Shown in pieces: positions 1 through 6,499 of a DNA stretch of 22,018 nucleotides. Position numbers and translations under genes: made by a program. Numbering within the stretch: position 1 is the first letter of the stretch; each line of letters opens with the position of its first letter. The notes below the pieces were generated by a model that saw nothing but the letters and a program-made list of their open reading frames with translations, did not search any database and was not told the DNA's origin. The stretch covers positions 1-22,018 of the forward strand of contig CAZGYE010000064.1 in the NCBI GenBank assembly GCA_964530165.1, read 5' to 3'. The DNA comes from CAZGYE01 sp964530165. Lineage in GTDB: Bacteria; Planctomycetota; Planctomycetia; Planctomycetales; Planctomycetaceae.

Positions 1-81
1 AGGCTTTCCAGCCTGCCGATTGGCCGTGGCAGGCTGGAAAGCCTGCCCCACGACACCTGTCAAATCAGCTTTGACAGACCA
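1..81. repeat. Right part of a composite palindromic element (REP-A pair plus 8+5+8 hairpin)
   Basis: Bases 1-17 and 28-50 are inverted copies of a G/C-rich hairpin module (GGCAGGCT-TTCC-AGCCTGCC type) separated by a 10-base spacer (18-27). They are followed by a second hairpin, CTGTCAAA-TCAGC-TTTGACAG (57-77), and the end ACCA at 81. The left end lies outside the window. Bases 1-50 are identical to 21939-21988, and 51-81 is the reverse complement of the unit at 1923-1953 and 21902-21932 apart from the hairpin loop. Its last base is the first base of the AGGAG that serves the gene at 93. This resembles REP/REPIN-type non-autonomous elements; that class assignment is inference. Confidence 0.85.
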
Positions 82-92
82 GGAGTGTGTTC

Positions 93-500
93 ATGGATGC
101 GCTGAAACGCCTTTTATTCCCGGATTCTCCGCGCGATCTCCCGGGGGCGCGCGCCTGGAACATCGGCTTTCGAACCGTACACATCGGGGTGACCGGCATT
201 TTGTTCGGCGGCCACGTTTTCGACACGTCGGAGGAACGACTTCGTATCTGGCTGTACCTGAGCATTGCCACCGGCGCCGCCCTCATCTTCCTGGAAGCCT
301 ACCCGAGCCTGCGCTGGTTGTATCAGGGACGCGGCGTGTTCGTGCTGACGAAACTCGCGCTGCTGTGCGCCATAATTCCACTGTGGCAGTTCCGCGTCTA
401 TTTGCTCGTGATGGTGCTGGTGATTGCGTCGGTAGGCTCGCATATGCCGGGACGGTTTCGCTATTACTCCGTGATTCCGCGGCGCATGTTGAACGACTGA
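93..500 (+). CDS. Small four-helix integral membrane protein, function unknown
   Basis: Encodes 135 residues. ATG 93 is chosen because AGGAG (81-85) lies 7 bases upstream; the in-frame GTG at 87 would be only 1 base from it. Four hydrophobic segments at about residues 27-43, 50-70, 81-98 and 102-117 predict an inner-membrane protein. The short motifs ILFGGHVFD (after helix 1) and GSHMPGRFRYYS (after helix 4) look conserved-family-like. I recall similar planctomycete hypothetical proteins but no experimentally assigned role. The next gene (zinc ribbon) starts 20 bases after the stop, so the two are probably co-transcribed. A palindromic element ends at the ribosome-binding site, so its hairpins would lie in the 5' leader if the promoter is further upstream. 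Confidence 0.8.
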   Translation: MDALKRLLFPDSPRDLPGARAWNIGFRTVHIGVTGILFGGHVFDTSEERLRIWLYLSIATGAALIFLEAYPSLRWLYQGRGVFVLTKLALLCAIIPLWQFRVYLLVMVLVIASVGSHMPGRFRYYSVIPRRMLND

Positions 501-520
501 GTTCTCGGTGAGGCGTGGCG

Positions 521-763
521 ATGTCGGACGATTGGGATGACGATTTCGACGGTGAGGAGTTCTTCGGCGAGGATGAGGAAACTCTCGTCGTTTCGTGTCC
601 CGGTTGCGGGGCCGACGTTTACGAAGATGCCGAGCAGTGTCCTGTCTGCGGCGATTACATCGTTCACGAGACGCGCATCTGGAGCGGCAAAGGGTGGTGG
701 TGGATTTTGCTGGGATTGGCTGGCGTTGTGGCAACGGTTGTGGTGCTGTCGGGGTTGGTATGA
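521..763 (+). CDS. Tail-anchored zinc-ribbon protein
   Basis: Encodes 80 residues. ATG 521 has GGTGAGG (507-513) 7 bases upstream; the GTG at 515 is too close to that site. The N-terminus is strongly acidic (residues 1-21 contain 8 Asp and 5 Glu). It is followed by two CxxC knuckles, CPGC (26-29) and CPVC (40-43), forming a compact zinc ribbon, and then by one hydrophobic helix (about 59-79) that begins with WWW and ends at the C-terminus. The expected topology is ribbon in the cytoplasm and tail in the membrane. It follows the four-helix membrane protein by 20 bases, which suggests the two work at the same membrane. No enzymatic residues are visible. It could be a protein-interaction or nucleic-acid-binding adaptor; this is inference. 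Confidence 0.75.
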   Translation: MSDDWDDDFDGEEFFGEDEETLVVSCPGCGADVYEDAEQCPVCGDYIVHETRIWSGKGWWWILLGLAGVVATVVVLSGLV

Positions 764-793
764 TTGGATCCGCAAACGCACCTTCCTTATACT
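764..793 (+). promoter_or_regulatory. Candidate sigma-70-like promoter for the ROK kinase
   Basis: TTGGAT (764-769), an 18-base spacer and TATACT (788-793, 5 of 6 matches to TATAAT) lie in the 100-base gap before the kinase start at 864. The -35 is weak (3 of 6). The gap suggests the kinase can be transcribed separately from the two small genes upstream, although read-through is equally possible. Confidence 0.25.
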
Positions 794-863
794 TGAGACG
801 CTGTGGTGACTCTTGGCTGTCACATGCGTACGGTTCGATTTCCGGCCGCGGGAGAGATGAGCG

Positions 864-1922
864 TTGCAGACCGAACGGAATGCTGAGACCGGCCCTTTTT
901 TCATCGGCGTGGATGTGGGCGGCACGAACGTGAAAGTCGGCGTTGTCACCGATGGGGGCGAGTCGCTGTCGCGGGTGAGCGTCCCCACCGAGGCCGACGC
1001 GGGACCCGATCGGGGAATCGCCAATATTTGCCGGGCCGTCCTTCAAGCCGTCGCAGAGAGTCCCGTGTCGCTCGACGATATTTCGGGCATTGGGCTGGCG
1101 ACTCCCGGCACGATGGACATACCGGCCGGCATGCTCCTGGATCCGCCGAATCTTCCGGGCTGGTCGAACCTGCCGATTCGTCAGCGGGTCGCCGATCATT
1201 TCAGCAAGCCAACCGTGCTGCAGAATGACGCCAATGCCGCAGCCTATGGTGAATTTTGGTGCGGCGCGGGCAGAGACGCTCACAGTCTAGTGCTGTGGAC
1301 TCTGGGCACCGGCATCGGGTGCGGAATTATCATCGGTGACGTCATCGTCGAAGGCGAGCACTCTCACGGGGCCGAGTGTGGCCACATTATTGTCGAAATG
1401 GACAACGGCCGTTACTGCGACACCGGGCAATATGGAACGCTGGAGGCCTACGCCGGTGCCAAAGCGCTCATTCGCCGTTGTCAGGAGGCGTTTGACGCGG
1501 GCCGATCATCCCCCAATGGGGGCCGATCATCCCCCAATGGGGGCCGATTATCGGCATTGTGGGAGCAAGTCGATGGTGGGGCGGAACTGACGCCGCTGTT
1601 GATCGCACAAGCTGCCGAGGCGGGCGACCAACTGGCCGACGAGCTGATCATGGAGACGGCCCGCTATATGGGCATCGGCACGACGACGCTGATGCACACC
1701 ATCGACCCCGACATGGTGTTGTTCGCCGGAGCCATGACGTTCGGCCGTAACGAAACGGAGCTCGGTCGGCGGTTTCTTGCGCGCATCAAGGAGGAGGTGA
1801 AGGTCCGCGCGTTCCCCGTGCCCTACGAAAAGACGAAAATCGACTACGCCACGCTCGGCGGCAACGCCGGCACCATCGGGGCTGCCGGCTGCGCGCGGTT
1901 GAAGTTCGGCAAATCGGGCTAA
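864..1922 (+). CDS. ROK-family sugar kinase (glucokinase-like)
   Basis: Encodes 352 residues and probably phosphorylates a hexose with ATP in the cytoplasm. Seen: phosphate-binding DVGGTNVK near the N-terminus, ATPGTMD, the catalytic-type QNDANAAA, LGTGIGCGII, and the ROK region ECGHIIVE followed by LEAYAGA. Start: a TGA at 858-860 closes the frame just upstream, and the next usable start is TTG 864, 7 bases after GGAGAG; later starts would remove DVGGT. Two oddities. The family zinc motif CxCGxxGCxE reads CDTGQYGTLE here, so only the first cysteine (plus the His of GHIIVE) remains. A 2.4-copy in-frame 21-base repeat encodes GRSSPNG twice in a surface-loop position. The length fits ROK kinases. 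The substrate cannot be read from sequence. Confidence 0.88.
   Translation: MQTERNAETGPFFIGVDVGGTNVKVGVVTDGGESLSRVSVPTEADAGPDRGIANICRAVLQAVAESPVSLDDISGIGLATPGTMDIPAGMLLDPPNLPGWSNLPIRQRVADHFSKPTVLQNDANAAAYGEFWCGAGRDAHSLVLWTLGTGIGCGIIIGDVIVEGEHSHGAECGHIIVEMDNGRYCDTGQYGTLEAYAGAKALIRRCQEAFDAGRSSPNGGRSSPNGGRLSALWEQVDGGAELTPLLIAQAAEAGDQLADELIMETARYMGIGTTTLMHTIDPDMVLFAGAMTFGRNETELGRRFLARIKEEVKVRAFPVPYEKTKIDYATLGGNAGTIGAAGCARLKFGKSG
1500..1550 (+). repeat. In-frame 21-bp tandem repeat inside the ROK kinase gene
   Basis: Two exact copies (1500-1520, 1521-1541) and a partial third (1542-1550) of a 21-base unit beginning GGCCGATCAT. The translation is GRSSPNG-GRSSPNG-GRLS, so copy-number change would keep the frame. 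Each unit contains CCCCC-AAT-GGGGG, a 5-bp stem, and the array ends in the palindrome GCCGAT-T-ATCGGC (1543-1555). Confidence 0.95.
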
Positions 1923-1953
1923 TGGTCTGTCAAAGCCAATTTGACAGGTGTCG
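1923..1953. repeat. 8+5+8 hairpin unit abutting the ROK stop codon
   Basis: CTGTCAAA-GCCAA-TTTGACAG forms a perfect 8-bp stem with a 5-base loop. The unit begins on the base directly after the TAA of the kinase (1920-1922). Compared with the other two copies in the window (51-81 reversed, 21902-21932) only loop bases differ. As RNA it could act as a 3' end stabiliser or terminator, although no U tract follows. Confidence 0.85.
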
Positions 1954-2120
1954 TGGAGCAGGCTTTCTAGCCTGCTGGCTGTGGAGCAGGCTTTCTAGCC
2001 TGCCGGCTGTGGAGCAGGCTTTCTAGCCTGCCGGCTGTGGAGCAGGCTTTCTAGCCTGCCGGCTGTGGGGCAGGCTTTCTAGCCTGCCGGCTGTGGAGCA
2101 GGCTTTCTAGCCTGCCGGTT
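1953..2120. repeat. Six-copy 28-bp tandem array of hairpin units (REP-A)
   Basis: Six head-to-tail units of exactly 28 bases start at 1953, 1981, 2009, 2037, 2065 and 2093. Each contains GCAGGCT-TTCT-AGCCTGC, a 7-bp stem with a tetraloop. Copy 1 has CTGCTGG for CTGCCGG, copy 5 has GTGGGG for GTGGAG, and copy 6 ends GGTT. The array occupies the space between the convergent 3' ends of the kinase and the sulfotransferase. There are no unique spacers, so it is not a CRISPR array. The near-identity of copies suggests recent expansion by slippage or unequal recombination. Confidence 0.95.
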
Positions 2121-2125
2121 TTCGT

Positions 2126-2166
2126 GGCAGGCTAGAAAGCCTGCCCCACACTGGAAAGCCTGCCCC
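2126..2166. repeat. Inverted REP-A copy and truncated second copy
   Basis: 2126-2148 is the reverse complement of the hairpin module in the array (CTAGAAAGCC core) and can pair with any of the six units as a long stem. A truncated inverted copy with the TTCC-type loop (CTGGAAAGCCTGCCCC, 2151-2166) follows directly. The two loop types (TTCT and TTCC) show that the locus combines two subfamilies. The remainder up to 2196 holds nothing I can identify. Confidence 0.85.
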
Positions 2167-2196
2167 GCTCTCGTTTAAGCGACGCGTTTTCCAGTG

Positions 2197-3057
2197 CTAC
2201 TCTTCCAACGACACAGAGCGCATCCGTGGTCCGTTCTGCAAGCCGAGCGTCGACATCAGCCAGCGAACCGGCTTTCTCCTCAACTCCCACTTGTATCGGC
2301 GGGTGACCTCGAAACTGGGGACCGCACGCGGGCCACAGTCGTTCGGCCCGATGACGCCGTCAAGATGGTGTGGGTAGCCGTTGGCTTCGTTGAATTCGTG
2401 GAACTCGGCTTCCAACCAGCGTAAGTCGGCGGCGGGAATGGCGACGGCGGGCGGCTTTGTGGACATCGGCCGAATCGTGTTTTTCAGCCCTTCGACGCGG
2501 GTCGCCCAAAACGTCTTGTTCCCGTGCCGGGCGTTGACGATTTCCGTCGCCGCCTTCGGCCAGGCAAGCATGTCGTCGAACCACGGAAGCTCCAACTCAG
2601 CACAGACTCGCCGCAACGTTTCTTCGGTGTTCTGCAGAAAATCTTCGTAACGCAACACGGGCCAATTCATCTGTCGAAAGAATTGCCAATCTTCCTTGAA
2701 CCTTCTCATCCGCAGGCGAAGCGGAGGGTCTTCGGCAGTGAGCCCATTCTTGCCATACGGTTTCTTCGCCAGCGACGACCAGATGCTTCGCACATCTCGC
2801 ACCACAAGCAGCGGACGCACGTTCCAGCCGTCCTCACGCAAATGGCACGCCAATTCTTGAAGGCGAAAACAGCAAATGGTGGTCTTGTACCAGACGAACG
2901 GTGTTCCCAGATCGGGCCGGATTGCGGGCAGAATGTCGTTGTTGCCGTCGAGGACGCCGTTCATGTCCGGACGCTGGAGAAAACACCACGAAATCAGCGT
3001 CGATCCGCTGCTCTGAGTCCCACCACAAAGAAAGAGAGTTCGATCACACGTTCTCAT
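2197..3057 (-). CDS. PAPS-dependent sulfotransferase
   Basis: Encodes 286 residues from ATG 3057. GGGG lies about 7 bases upstream, and this start places the nucleotide-binding loop at residue 12, as expected for a cytosolic sulfotransferase; the frame stays open to 3225, but the extra 56 residues look non-coding. Seen: 5'-phosphosulfate loop GGTQSSGST (12-20), then a beta-strand with the 3'-phosphate motif VVRDVRSIWSSL (85-96) and an RYEDFL segment (about 136-141) typical of this fold. It would transfer sulfate from PAPS to a carbohydrate or small-molecule hydroxyl. Planctomycetes carry many such genes; the acceptor is unknown. It stands alone, convergent with the kinase and divergent from the RNase D gene. 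Confidence 0.82.
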   Translation of the reverse strand: MRTCDRTLFLCGGTQSSGSTLISWCFLQRPDMNGVLDGNNDILPAIRPDLGTPFVWYKTTICCFRLQELACHLREDGWNVRPLLVVRDVRSIWSSLAKKPYGKNGLTAEDPPLRLRMRRFKEDWQFFRQMNWPVLRYEDFLQNTEETLRRVCAELELPWFDDMLAWPKAATEIVNARHGNKTFWATRVEGLKNTIRPMSTKPPAVAIPAADLRWLEAEFHEFNEANGYPHHLDGVIGPNDCGPRAVPSFEVTRRYKWELRRKPVRWLMSTLGLQNGPRMRSVSLEE

Positions 3058-3254
3058 CGCAGTTCCCCAAACGCGACACGCCGGCTGTAGGGTTTGGGCC
3101 GGTTCGTGCGAACTATAGAGGATTGATCGACTCGGATCTTGGTCAACTTTATCAATTCGGTAAACTTTTCGGCCAAAATCTGCGTCTTCAGATTGCCCTT
3201 GACCGATCGACTCTGAGCGAAACAATGCAAGGCGTCGGCTGAAAAGAGGGCGAT
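3058..3254. other. Divergent intergenic region, sulfotransferase / RNase D
   Basis: This 197-base gap must hold both promoters. On the minus strand TATAGT (3117-3112) matches a -10 box at 5 of 6 positions, about 55 bases before ATG 3057, without a convincing -35. On the plus strand TTGGTC (3139-3144) and TAAACT (3161-3166) are 16 bases apart. Both are weak calls. Confidence 0.3.
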
Positions 3255-4523
3255 ATGCCCTGTCTAAGTTCTCTATTTTCTCTAGAATATAGCATGGACA
3301 ACTGGTTAATCACCGATCAGGCGGAGTTTGACGATCTGTGTGGCCACATTCGCGACGCGGGAATGGTCGCTTTCGACTCAGAGTTCGTCTCCGAATACAC
3401 TTTTCGCCCTGAGTTGTGTCTGCTGCAGTTGGCAACCGCCGAGCGGTGTGTGGCCGTTGATCCGTTTCGCATCGAGAGCCTCGACGCCTGGTGGAACGTG
3501 ATGACCGACGACGAGACCACGGTAGTGGTGCACGGTGGCCAGGCTGAGGTTCGCTTTTGTCTGGATGCGACCGGCCGGCCGCCGCGGAAGCTCCTCGACG
3601 TGCAGGTTGCCGAAGGGCTGCGCAGCCGCAGTTTTCCGGTTTCGTACCGGGTGTTGGTCAGCCGTGTGCTGGGCAGGCAGCTTCGCGGCAAAGAAACCCG
3701 CACCGACTGGCGTCGCCGGCCGCTCTCCCAACGGCAAATCAACTATGCGCTCGAAGACGCACACTACATTCTCGAGGTTTGGCGGCGGCAACACGAGTCG
3801 CTCTCGCAGCTGAACCGGCTCGAATGGGCCGAAGCGGAATTCCAGCGGATGATTGACAACGTGAAAGCAGAGGCGTCTCGCGACGGTTGGCGGCGGCTCT
3901 CGGGCATTCACAAGCTGGCCGGCTATGAGTTGGCCGTTGCCATCCAACTGTGCAATTGGCGCGAGCAAGAAGCATCCCGCCGCAATCGGCCCCTCAGAAG
4001 AGTGCTCCGCGACGACCTCATTCTGGAACTGGCTCGGCGGCAACCGGCGAATAGGAAGGAACTGCTCGCCACGCGCGACATGAACCGGTCTGGCTACAAA
4101 CGGGCGGCATCCGATCTGCTGGAATGCGTCCAGCGGGGTCTCGCCATTCCCAAATCGGAACTGCCTCCGCCAGTGCCGGACCGCAACTACGAAAAAAACC
4201 AGGATGAACACGTCCTGGGCAAGCTGCTCGGCATTGCTCTGGCCAACCGTTGTGCTGAGCTGAATGTGGCGATGCCCCTGGTCGGCACGAGCGCCGATTT
4301 GCGTCATCTGGTGCGCTGGCACGTCTACGAATCCAGAAGCGGATCGCTGCCGCGCCTCACCGAAGGCTGGCGAACAGAAGTTTGCGGCGACCTGCTGGAA
4401 GATGTGCTCGACGGCAAAATCGCCCTGCGGGTCGCCGATCCCCAATCCGACCATCCGTTGATCTTCGAACGCAGCCAGACAAGGCCAACGAGCGAAGGCG
4501 AGCGGGGGGCGTCAGCCCCCTGA
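3255..4523 (+). CDS. rnd: RNase D-like 3'-5' exoribonuclease with HRDC domain
   Basis: Encodes 422 residues and would trim 3' ends of structured RNAs, including tRNA precursors, in the cytoplasm. Seen: DEDD-type exonuclease with Exo I FDSEF (D41, E43), Exo II HGGQAEVRF (93-101) and Exo III Y164-xxx-D168 (NYALEDAHYI). An HRDC-like helical region lies at about 235-300 and a second helical C-terminal module at about 318-400. Oddity: the Exo II aspartate of E. coli RNase D (HAGSED) aligns with Glu98. Start: ATG 3255 has GAGGG 5 bases upstream, but family similarity begins at M14 (ATG 3294), so the first 13 residues are uncertain. The last seven residues (ERGASAP) and the TGA are encoded by a palindromic repeat (4498-4523). 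Confidence 0.87.
   Translation: MPCLSSLFSLEYSMDNWLITDQAEFDDLCGHIRDAGMVAFDSEFVSEYTFRPELCLLQLATAERCVAVDPFRIESLDAWWNVMTDDETTVVVHGGQAEVRFCLDATGRPPRKLLDVQVAEGLRSRSFPVSYRVLVSRVLGRQLRGKETRTDWRRRPLSQRQINYALEDAHYILEVWRRQHESLSQLNRLEWAEAEFQRMIDNVKAEASRDGWRRLSGIHKLAGYELAVAIQLCNWREQEASRRNRPLRRVLRDDLILELARRQPANRKELLATRDMNRSGYKRAASDLLECVQRGLAIPKSELPPPVPDRNYEKNQDEHVLGKLLGIALANRCAELNVAMPLVGTSADLRHLVRWHVYESRSGSLPRLTEGWRTEVCGDLLEDVLDGKIALRVADPQSDHPLIFERSQTRPTSEGERGASAP
3273..3292. promoter_or_regulatory. 20-bp imperfect dyad just before ATG 3294
   Basis: CTATTTTCT-CT-AGAATATAG pairs at 8 of 9 positions and ends one base before the alternative start ATG 3294 of the RNase D gene. If 3294 is the true start, the dyad is an AT-rich 5'-leader hairpin or operator covering the ribosome-binding region. 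If 3255 is the start, it is merely coding sequence. No family of regulator is recognisable. Confidence 0.35.
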
Positions 4524-4577
4524 TCGGTCGTCCTTCGTCTCCACGGCTTCGTCAGGGGGCTGACGCCTCCCGCTCGC
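4498..4577. repeat. Inverted repeat pair (REP-C) between convergent genes; likely bidirectional terminator
   Basis: Two 26-base arms (4498-4523 and 4552-4577) match as inverted repeats at 25 of 26 positions across a 28-base spacer. The left arm also contains its own small hairpin GGGGGC-GTCA-GCCCCC (4505-4520). Together they can form a very stable stem between the convergent RNase D (+) and HisA-like (-) genes, so a transcription-stopping role in both directions is plausible, although there is no U tract. The left arm overlaps the RNase D coding end. It is architecturally like the REP-A and REP-B pairs, but with a different sequence. Confidence 0.85.
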
Positions 4578-4617
4578 TGTGACGTGTGGAGTCGAGAGCC
4601 AAATCAGGCTCGGTCAC

Positions 4618-5364
4618 TCAGAACGTATTCTCGGCAGAAAGCTGTTCCAATTCCCTGCGGCCGATTGTGCCGTTGTGAAGGGCCGAGGCAACCAGCACGC
4701 CTTCGATGCCGAGCGCCTGCAATTCTCGCAGATCATCAACCGAGCGGACGCCGCCGCCGGTGAGCAGCCGCAGTGGAGGAAATGACCGAAGCAAACGGCG
4801 GCAAAGCGGCATGGTCGGCACTCCGTCATCGACGCCGACTCCGGCCAGGTCGAGCACAATCATTCGCGTGACCCCCGCATCAATCGCCTGCCGGGCGATT
4901 TCGGCCGGGTCTGAAATCGCCGGCGAGGAGAGTTGGCCCATCGGTTTTCCGCGGAGCATATCGAGACTGAAGACCACGCGTTCCGGGCCGATGTCCTGAC
5001 AGAGCTTGCGCAGGTGCGCCAATCCGGGCGACGTTTCCAAACCGGCAATGACCGCGCTGGCCCCGGCTTCGAGCATTCGGCTGGCTCGCTGGACGTCACG
5101 CAAGCCGGCATCGACCATGATGTCGAAACCGTCATCCGCCAAGCGGCGATAGATCGCCATGTTGGGCCGCTCGTCGAGGATGGCGTCCAGATCGGCCACG
5201 TACAGCTCATCCAGGCCCAACTGGTTGCGGAACGCACGGGCCACTGTTTGGGCGTCGGCGTTTTCTGCGAGTCGACTGACCAGGGGCCGATACTCGTCGC
5301 GTCTGCCCGCCACACCGTGAACGACGACCCCATCGAGCAAATCAATGACCGGGAGGATTTTCAT
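4618..5364 (-). CDS. HisA-related TIM-barrel protein (hisAF-like, COG1411 type)
   Basis: Encodes 248 residues of a (beta/alpha)8 barrel related to the histidine-pathway isomerase HisA. Seen: LPVIDLLDG with D8, the subgroup-like HGVAGRRDEYRPL (16-28), FSLDM with D135 at the second catalytic position, and phosphate-binding loops TGGGV (202-206) and VLVASAL (223-229). The RRDEYRPL signature and the lack of other his genes nearby suggest the HisA-related side family rather than true HisA. I recall that family from archaea, methylotrophs and planctomycetes, sometimes near tetrahydromethanopterin C1 genes, none of which are visible here. The substrate is therefore unknown. It starts 46 bases after the stop of the DUF1573 gene and probably ends that transcript. 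Confidence 0.8.
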   Translation of the reverse strand: MKILPVIDLLDGVVVHGVAGRRDEYRPLVSRLAENADAQTVARAFRNQLGLDELYVADLDAILDERPNMAIYRRLADDGFDIMVDAGLRDVQRASRMLEAGASAVIAGLETSPGLAHLRKLCQDIGPERVVFSLDMLRGKPMGQLSSPAISDPAEIARQAIDAGVTRMIVLDLAGVGVDDGVPTMPLCRRLLRSFPPLRLLTGGGVRSVDDLRELQALGIEGVLVASALHNGTIGRRELEQLSAENTF

Positions 5365-5409
5365 CGTGATGGCTGTATTGCACAGGACAAGCGGAGAGAA
5401 GCACCCGCC

Positions 5410-6411
5410 CTATTTGACAACCGTGCCGTACGCCTTGAATGTGACCGGTTCGTCCCGGCCGGCGATGATCACCGTGAACTCTTCGGAAAACTTGCCGGGG
5501 GTTTCAGGCGGGGTGACTGTCAACGGCAGCACATGCACCTGTCGCTTTGATTTGGGGAGACGGATTTTGAACGCGCGCCGGTCCGTTTCACATTCGATCT
5601 TTTCGATCGCAAACGGCTTCTTGCCGCGAAGCACGACGTTCACCGTTTTGCTTTGCCCCGGGGTCAGAATCCCCAGCGAGACGAGCGGGGGGGTCACGGT
5701 GATGTCCGCTTCGACCCTGGCCTCCACCAACACCGGCACCAGCGGGCTGCCGGCGTCGTTGGTCACCAATGTGACTTGCTGGCGAAGCATACCCACCGGT
5801 GCAGTCGGTTTGAGCGTTACGAGTAGATCGTAGTAGACTCGACCGCCGCTGCGGTTGGTTTCCACAACCTTGGCCGAGAGGTGCTTGCTGGTGGTGCGCG
5901 CTTCCTTGACGGTCCAATCTTCCCGGCCGGCGTAGGCAATTTCTATCTTCCGCTGCTTTTGGGCGCCGTGGTCGACCGCACCGAAGTTCACCGATCCCGG
6001 CGTCAGCACGACGTCGGTGCGAATGTAAGCCGTGATGGGAATCCGCACCTCTTCATACAGCGGCTCATCGAAGGTGATAATGACGTTCGAATCCTTGCGG
6101 TGGATGAACCTTTGGGTGTTCATCGTGACTTCGATGTACGCCTCTTCGCGGCTGGCGAGCGTATTTTTTGAGGGCGTCGCAGCCGAGCAACCGCAGGTTG
6201 TGCGGACGTTGGCAATGTGCACCGGCTGCTGATAGAGGTTGGTGATCTTGAGCCGATAGCGCACGTCCGCGCCGCGAGCGACGACGCCGAAATCGTGACG
6301 CAGTGCGCCGAACATCTTCTGCGCCCAGGTGAGCTCGTCGGCCCGGGCGCTGAGGCAACAGAATACCAAAGCCAGTCCCAGCGATGCGCGTCGTGCAATT
6401 GCCCCCTTCAT
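5410..6411 (-). CDS. DUF1573-domain exported protein
   Basis: Encodes 333 residues. ATG 6411 has GAGAGG 5 bases upstream. Residues 1-24 form a signal peptide (two Arg, then LGLALVFCCL, likely cleavage near SARA-DEL). The mature part starts with HDFGVVARGADVRYRLKITN and the TCGCS motif (C73, C75), the hallmark of DUF1573, in an immunoglobulin-like beta-sandwich. More beta-rich repeats of the type LTPGSVNFGAVDHG and VTPPLVSLGILTPGQS follow, so it is probably three tandem ASPM/SPD-2/hydin-like sandwiches. The role of DUF1573 proteins is not established; an extracytoplasmic adhesion or scaffold function is inference. It sits between CRTAC1-type protein A and the HisA-like gene on the same strand. 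Confidence 0.85.
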   Translation of the reverse strand: MKGAIARRASLGLALVFCCLSARADELTWAQKMFGALRHDFGVVARGADVRYRLKITNLYQQPVHIANVRTTCGCSAATPSKNTLASREEAYIEVTMNTQRFIHRKDSNVIITFDEPLYEEVRIPITAYIRTDVVLTPGSVNFGAVDHGAQKQRKIEIAYAGREDWTVKEARTTSKHLSAKVVETNRSGGRVYYDLLVTLKPTAPVGMLRQQVTLVTNDAGSPLVPVLVEARVEADITVTPPLVSLGILTPGQSKTVNVVLRGKKPFAIEKIECETDRRAFKIRLPKSKRQVHVLPLTVTPPETPGKFSEEFTVIIAGRDEPVTFKAYGTVVK

Positions 6412-6499
6412 GATGGCCTCTCGCTTCGATAGTGTCTTTGCTCAAAGGTGTTCCACTGTAGCTGGTTCAGTCATCATCGACATCCCACTGTCTGAGAGG

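Noticed and set aside
57..77. TTGACA in both arms of the 8+5+8 hairpin as outward promoters
   Set aside because: Both arms contain the -35 consensus, but in the spacings I checked around all three copies no acceptable -10 follows.
114..1283. Long minus-strand open frame opposite the first genes
   Set aside because: Its product is rich in Arg, Pro and His without domains, and it opposes three well-supported plus-strand genes, including ROK motifs.
1953..2120. CRISPR-like array
   Set aside because: The 28-base units are contiguous with no unique spacers, and no cas genes are present.
3058..3225. N-terminal extension of the sulfotransferase to ATG 3225
   Set aside because: The nucleotide-binding loop is normally near the N-terminus. 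The extra 56 residues have no features and cover the probable promoter region.
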